Assembly (NCBI RefSeq): GCF_000388065.1
Contig: NW_009242987.1
Coordinates: 308,228-343,674 of the forward strand
DNA: 35,447 nucleotides
From: Fonticula alba
Lineage: Eukaryota; Opisthokonta; Rotosphaerida; Fonticulaceae
Reading direction: 5' to 3'
The notes under the pieces: generated by a model
What the model was told of the DNA's origin: nothing
The model's input: only the letters and a program-made list of their open reading frames with translations
The model's database searches: none
Shown here: piece after piece, positions 31,618 through 35,447 of the stretch
Layout: each line of letters starts with the position of its first letter
Numbering within the stretch: position 1 is the stretch's first letter
Translations under genes and position numbers: made by a program

Positions 31618-31934
31618 TGGCTGGACGCGTGTGCTCACCTCCTTCGTAGATACAGACTTGCCCTGTTAGGACGATCTTCGGGCGCGAAGGGGGCGCAGCG
31701 GCGGCAAAGGGGGCAAATGTGAGGGACCCGGCCTGTTGCTCGGCCTCGAGAGGTGGCCGGCGGCCCCGGGCCCAGACCTGCCCCTTTGGCGACGGGCCTG
31801 CCGCGATGGGGGCACTTCGCGGGGTCGCGCCATGCCCCCTCGTCGATGGGGGTCACTTGCCAGGGGGGGGGGGGGGAACCCCCCTGGCCCCCCATTCCGC
31901 CGATTGGCCGCGCGGAAGCGGGCAGCCGGGGAGG
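29317..31934. other. Non-coding interval between paralogue C and the 32 kb gene
   Basis: I support no gene in these 2.6 kb. The 3' UTR of paralogue C must end here. The only near-signal is AATAGA at 29662-29667, 346 bases after the stop. There is a GC-alternating run near 30238-30259, a T run at 31374-31384 and the GC/GT tract at 31580. Confidence 0.45.
31580..31619 (+). repeat. Alternating GC then GT tract
   Basis: Forty uninterrupted bases of alternating purine and pyrimidine: GC repeats followed by GT repeats. This is the classic composition for left-handed Z-DNA. Confidence 0.85.
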
Positions 31935-31940
31935 AATAAA
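31935..31940 (+). promoter_or_regulatory. AATAAA island 229 bases upstream of the 32 kb gene
   Basis: AATAAAT stands alone in GC-rich DNA. Its distance to the next ATG (229 bases) matches the TATTTAAG to ATG distance of paralogue B (233), so I lean towards a TATA-like role. It could instead be a distant poly(A) signal for paralogue C, which would imply a 2.6 kb 3' UTR. Confidence 0.35.
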
Positions 31941-32047
31941 TCGCCCCGAGCTGGCGGTCTCGCAACCGGGCTGCGAAAGTGGCATCCCTGTCGTGCCGCC
32001 TGTTGCTCGCCTCCTCCTTGTCCTTTCTTCTTGCTCCTTTGCGCGGG

Positions 32048-32130
32048 CTCTCTCTCTCTCTCGCCCCCTCTATCCGTGGTCTTCTTTCACGGCCTCTCTT
32101 TTCACGGGCCTTGTCTCCTTCTCTTCCCAG
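32048..32130 (+). promoter_or_regulatory. Pyrimidine-rich leader of the 32 kb gene
   Basis: A CT run at 32048-32062 is followed by a mostly C/T stretch to CTTCTCTTCCCAGG, ending about 34 bases before the ATG. The TTCTCTTCCCAG at its end also looks like a splice acceptor, so a 5' UTR intron is possible. Confidence 0.35.
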
Positions 32131-32163
32131 GACTCGGGCTGTCCTTTGCCCCGTGCTTCGGCC

Positions 32164-33865
32164 ATGCGTGGTGGCCATCGGTCCGGTGGCGGCGGCAGCA
32201 TGAGCAGCGGCTCGCGGGCCACGTCAAGCTCATCAAGCTCCTCGACCTATCGGCGGCATCCGGCATCCGGCAGCAGTAGCAGCGGCGGCTCGGGCCAAGG
32301 TGACCGCGATTGCTGCGCCGACTGCTGCGAAGCCGTCTGGTATTGCAGGCTGAGTGGAAGACCGTGCGTTGCCCCGGTGCCCGAGGGGGGGGGGGGGGGG
32401 GGGGGGGGGGTCTGATGGGCTTTTCTTTTCTCTCCTCCCTCCTGTGATGGGTCTTCTCGGCATGGGGCTCGGCGATTGACACCCGAACTGGGGACCGCGG
32501 CGCCCGGCACACAGGGACCTTCCCAAGTTTGTCCGCGTGCACAGGGTGATTTGCATGTCGGCCTGCTGGTGGGGCCTGGTCTTTTCGTTTGTGGGCATGA
32601 TGGTCTGCTTGACGTCCCTTCCGCTGTACCAAACCCGGACGCATTACCTCCCGCCGGCCGGGACCTTTTGCCATGACATCGATGGGTTCTACTTCGAGGG
32701 GGTGTCTCTCGAGTCGAGGGCGGCGCTCGAGGCGTACTTCATGCCGCAGGAGGCCAGTCCCCCGGAGCGCGTCAGCCGGCTGACGGGTGACGTGGTCACC
32801 TCGATGAGTAGCCCGGTGCAGAATGGCTACCACGCGATGGACATCTACCTGCCGGCCGGGGCCGGGCTGACGTCGATCCTGGTGGGGGAGGCATCCTGTC
32901 CGCTGTACTACCTCGTCATTCGGGGGGCGTACAATTTCGAAAGCTGGCAAGATGGCCAGTCGGTGCCCTTCGAATTCTACGAGATCTTTCGGTCAGGCAG
33001 CCCGCTGGTCCATTCCCTGCAAGTGAGCAAGTCAAGTCACTACTTTTTCGTGGTCTACAACAGCACTCCCGAGCCATGCCACCGGATGCCGGTCTTCATG
33101 CAGCTGGCGTCCGATATGCCGGCATACCGCCTGCGGCCGGACGCCCGTGTGCCCATGGGCCAGGAGCTAGCGGTGCCGCGTGGGCAGCCCGGCACGACAT
33201 CGGTCATCATTCACACGTCCAATGCGCCGGTGTATCACGAGTTGCAGATGCTCTATTCCCGCCGGCCCGGGGCCCTGGACATGGTGCTGGGGCTGAGCAT
33301 CGGGTTGCCCTATGGGCTGGCCCTGGTCGGGGTGTTCACCAGCTGGGTGTTCTATCGGAGGAGGCTGTCCCGGAATGCGAGAGTGGCGGACAGCACCAGC
33401 GCCAGCGCCAGCGCCAGCGGCGGCGGCGGCGGCGGCAATGGCATCCCGAGCAGAAGCCACAGCCAAGAGGCCCGGTCGCCGGGGCTGGGCGCCGCGGACT
33501 CGGGGTCGGCGCCGGCGCCCGGGCAGAGGTCGAAGGTAGTGCACTTTGCCGAGACCCACGAGGTGCTTGGACCATCCGCGAGCAGGCGGGGCTCCGTGGC
33601 GTCGACCGGGAGTGCGACTTTGGAGTGTGCGCACGGGGGCGAGCACCCGCTGCTGGCCGGGGCGCCGGTGGAGGATTGGACGGCGGACCCGGCATCCGGC
33701 CCGCTGGCAAATGTCTCGCCCCTCGCCAGTGCGTCGGGCTATTGGGCCATCGAGAATGTGCCGATGGGGGACATGGTGTCGGAGCTGCCGCCGCCATATT
33801 CGGCTATGCCGCCGCCGCCGCCGCCGCCGGTGTCTTCCTCGGCCGAGGGGTGGTCCAAATATTGA
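32164..33865 (+). CDS. Two-pass membrane protein with Ser-rich, Cys-cluster N-terminus and PPPY/polyproline C-terminus
   Basis: Exons 32164-32363 and 32515-33865 (TGA) give 516 residues. The phase-2 join reforms a Pro codon (SGRP-DLPKF). The N-terminus is Ser/Gly-rich with a CCADCC cluster (50-55), which could be lipidated. Membrane segment 1 is about 78-102 (CWWGLVFSFVGMMVCL). A domain of about 220 residues follows, with PAGTFCHDIDGFYFEGVSL and YYLVIRGAYNFESW. Membrane segment 2 is about 323-347, followed by RRR. The cytosolic tail is Ser/Gly-rich and ends with PPPY (492-495) and eight prolines, motifs known to bind WW and SH3 domains. Two membrane segments enclosing such a domain loosely recall APD-type E3 ligases, but there is no RING here, so I give this as a weak analogy. 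Both tails should face the cytosol and the central domain the lumen or outside. Confidence 0.7.
32364..32514 (+). other. Intron of the two-pass membrane gene, with a 26-G run
   Basis: The intron is 151 bases, from GTGCGT to CACACAG, phase 2. It contains an uninterrupted run of 26 G at 32385-32410, the longest homopolymer in the window. The exact length of such a run is unreliable, but being intronic it does not affect the frame. Confidence 0.65.
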
Positions 33866-34072
33866 CTTGCGTTGTTACTTCCTCCGGGTGAGGGGTGGGG
33901 CCGCTCGCTCGGGTGCTTGTGGGGTGTGGGGGCGATATTGCAGTGGATGCGGGGCATGGGGCCGTGTGATGCGGGCATTCTCCGGCAAGGTGCCCATCGG
34001 GCGCGCAGGCGGAGGGGCCGAAGAGTGGGGCATCAAACGTGCGCCTCTCATCGGCGTCTCCCGACGCTGTGG

Positions 34073-34077
<5 letters not shown>

Positions 34078-34131
<54 letters not shown>

Positions 34132-34143
34132 GTGCGTGTGTGT
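34078..34143 (+). repeat. GT microsatellite
   Basis: Sixty-six bases of alternating purine and pyrimidine, almost all GT with two GC steps near the end. Confidence 0.95.
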
Positions 34144-34150
34144 TTGTGCG

Positions 34151-34280
34151 CGTATGTACGCTTATGTACACTTATGTACACTTATGTGCGCTTATGTGCG
34201 CTTATGTGCGCGTATGTGCGCGTATGTGCGCGTATGTGCGCGTATGTGCGCGTATGTGCGCGTATGTGCGCGTATGTGCG
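34151..34280 (+). repeat. 10-base tandem array, 13 units
   Basis: Units alternate between CTTATGTACA, CTTATGTGCG and CGTATGTGCG types, in frame every 10 bases. The last seven are identical CGTATGTGCG. From 34203 to 34294 the sequence alternates pyrimidine and purine without a break. Confidence 0.95.
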
Positions 34281-34438
34281 CGTGTGTACGTGTGGTGAAG
34301 CGTGCAATCGAGTGCGCACTTCGGTGCTCCTGGCTATGATCGAGCATTTTGCCGACCCACTGGCCGGCCTGCGCCGTACCCATGGGTGTCAGATGGATGC
34401 ATATGCCGTCCGGCGATCGCGCTGGCCAGCTCGCGACC

Positions 34439-34446
34439 ATTTAAGG
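34439..34446 (+). promoter_or_regulatory. Orphan TATA-like ATTTAAGG element
   Basis: It closely matches the TATTTAAGGG upstream of paralogue B and suggests another plus-strand promoter. No convincing start codon or exon is seen downstream before the window ends. The ATG at 34682 opens only 24 codons. Confidence 0.25.
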
Positions 34447-35447
34447 ACACGCCCCCAGGGCAGCTGGATGGTTATGGGGGTATGCTCCTGAACGGCTCGA
34501 CTGCCCTCAGGTCGGGTCCATTCCGGCCCGATCGCGTCAGCTGCCAGATGCTACCGGTTATGGTTATGGGGGTCGACTTGGCTAGTGTGGCTGGAGAGAG
34601 GGGCCGCCCCCCCCCGCCCCCCCACACACCCCACACACCCCCCTCACACAGAGCATTGGCCCATTTGAGGTGCGGAGGCACATGACCCGCGGTGGACGCC
34701 CGCAGCGCCGGGCGAAGCGGGCACGCTGGAGCCGGATATCCTTCCGAGAGCCGTGACCCTGCAACGCCAAGGGGGCCAGGCTGGCTGGAGCTTTCTCGGC
34801 CTGTGTGTATGTGTGGATTTGCGTGTCCCCATATGCCAATGTGGATGGCGTGGACACTTGGCGGAATGTGGCGAAACCAGCCGGCCCCTGCTCCGCCATA
34901 ACCCACAGCCCACGCCAGGCCCTTGCCCTGGCGAAAGGCGGGGGAGCCCGTGCGGGAAGCCCGGTTCCCCTGGGCCTGTGCTTGCTGGCCCGGGATTGCC
35001 GGCCTACCAGCGGGCACCCGCTCCATTCACTGAGCATTGGCGTGTCACATCGGCCGAGGCCCGGCCCAGGCCCTTTGTGCCGCTCCTGCCATGCCGGCCG
35101 GGGAGCCCCTTGCCCGACTGGGAAAAGGAGGCGAGGCCAAGTGCCAGTGGGCGGCGCAGGGCACGGAGCCAGTGTCGCGCTTGGGGAGGGGCGTAGCAGG
35201 GCCACAACCGAAGGAGCAGCAGGGTGATGGCGGCCACCGTGGGTGGCGCGCACTCGCCAGCAGTGGCCTTTGCGCCGGCCGGTGGAAGGTCGGACACGCG
35301 TGCTCGCAGAGGTGGCTGTTTTTGGAACCGGAGGGGAGGGACACTGGCTGCCTGCCGATGGGGCCATCCCACTTATGCCGGAGCATGCAGCTCGCATGGG
35401 TGAAAACCGGGGGAAGCGTCAGTCCCGGGGCAGGGGTGGGGGGGGGG
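34447..35447. other. Right-end non-coding stretch
   Basis: I find no supported gene. There is a 13-base direct repeat (TGGTTATGGGGGT at 34469 and 34561), a C/A-rich stretch at 34606-34651 and copy 2 of the diverged element. Confidence 0.45.
35044..35365 (+). repeat. Diverged interspersed element, copy 2
   Basis: This 322-base stretch is collinear with 21347-21669, with the same conserved blocks in the same order and orientation. A short extra match (GCGGCCACCGTGGGTGG) links its middle to about 20356-20372, perhaps a third fragment. Confidence 0.6.

Larger units (their letters stand above)
33866..34438 (+). other. 3' flank of the two-pass membrane gene
   Basis: No exon and no AATAAA are visible. 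The stretch is dominated by the GT and 10-base repeats at 34078-34294. Confidence 0.45.

Noticed and set aside
31935-31940. AATAAA as the poly(A) signal of paralogue C
   Set aside because: It lies 2.6 kb after the stop codon, while A and B use signals 0.4-0.5 kb away. Its spacing to the next ATG fits a promoter element better. Not fully excluded.
1-35447. tRNA or rRNA genes
   Set aside because: I searched by eye for T-loop GTTCRANYC-type sequences with paired arms and for conserved rRNA blocks and found none. A covariance-model scan would be decisive.

Overview
This is eukaryotic nuclear DNA, very GC-rich, with spliced protein-coding genes, consensus AATAAA poly(A) signals, AT-rich islands upstream of start codons and many microsatellites and homopolymer runs. 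The gene content (large secreted or membrane proteins with furin-type CxxC repeats, one ending in a membrane segment and a TKL-like kinase), compact GT-AG introns of about 110-310 bases and extreme G/C preference at third codon positions suggest a unicellular opisthokont protist. My best guess is a nucleariid such as Fonticula alba. That is inference from general resemblance, not a database match.

Layout, left to right. (1) 1-1293 (+): 3' part of a three-exon gene of unknown function, cut by the window edge. (2) 4115-7702 (+): paralogue A, a 1100-residue secreted protein. (3) 8850-10727 (-): a four-exon gene of unknown function on the opposite strand, convergent with paralogue A. (4) 12874-16643 (+): paralogue B, a 1187-residue secreted protein. 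(5) 22818-29316 (+): paralogue C, a receptor kinase of about 2061 residues (signal peptide, ectodomain, about 16 cysteine-rich repeats, one membrane segment, kinase), carrying an apparent one-base frameshift at an 11-G run. (6) 32164-33865 (+): a two-exon protein with two predicted membrane segments and a PPPY plus polyproline tail. The spaces between genes (0.6-5.6 kb) hold no coding sequence I can support, but contain tandem repeats, Z-DNA-type alternating tracts and a diverged element of about 320 bases present twice (21347-21669 and 35044-35365).

The core of the window is the A/B/C family. All three share signal peptides ending in a (S/A)R(A/G)Q motif, a two-module ectodomain of about 940-960 residues, and one phase-1 intron at exactly the same place between the modules. 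They then diverge: A stops after about 3 cysteine repeats, B after about 5, and only C continues to a membrane segment and kinase. This looks like a local receptor family with one signalling member and two soluble, possibly decoy or ligand-like members, or alternatively one functional receptor with two 3'-truncated duplicates. Splice sites and joins were worked out by hand from phase, GT-AG dinucleotides and paralogue comparison. No transcript evidence was available.
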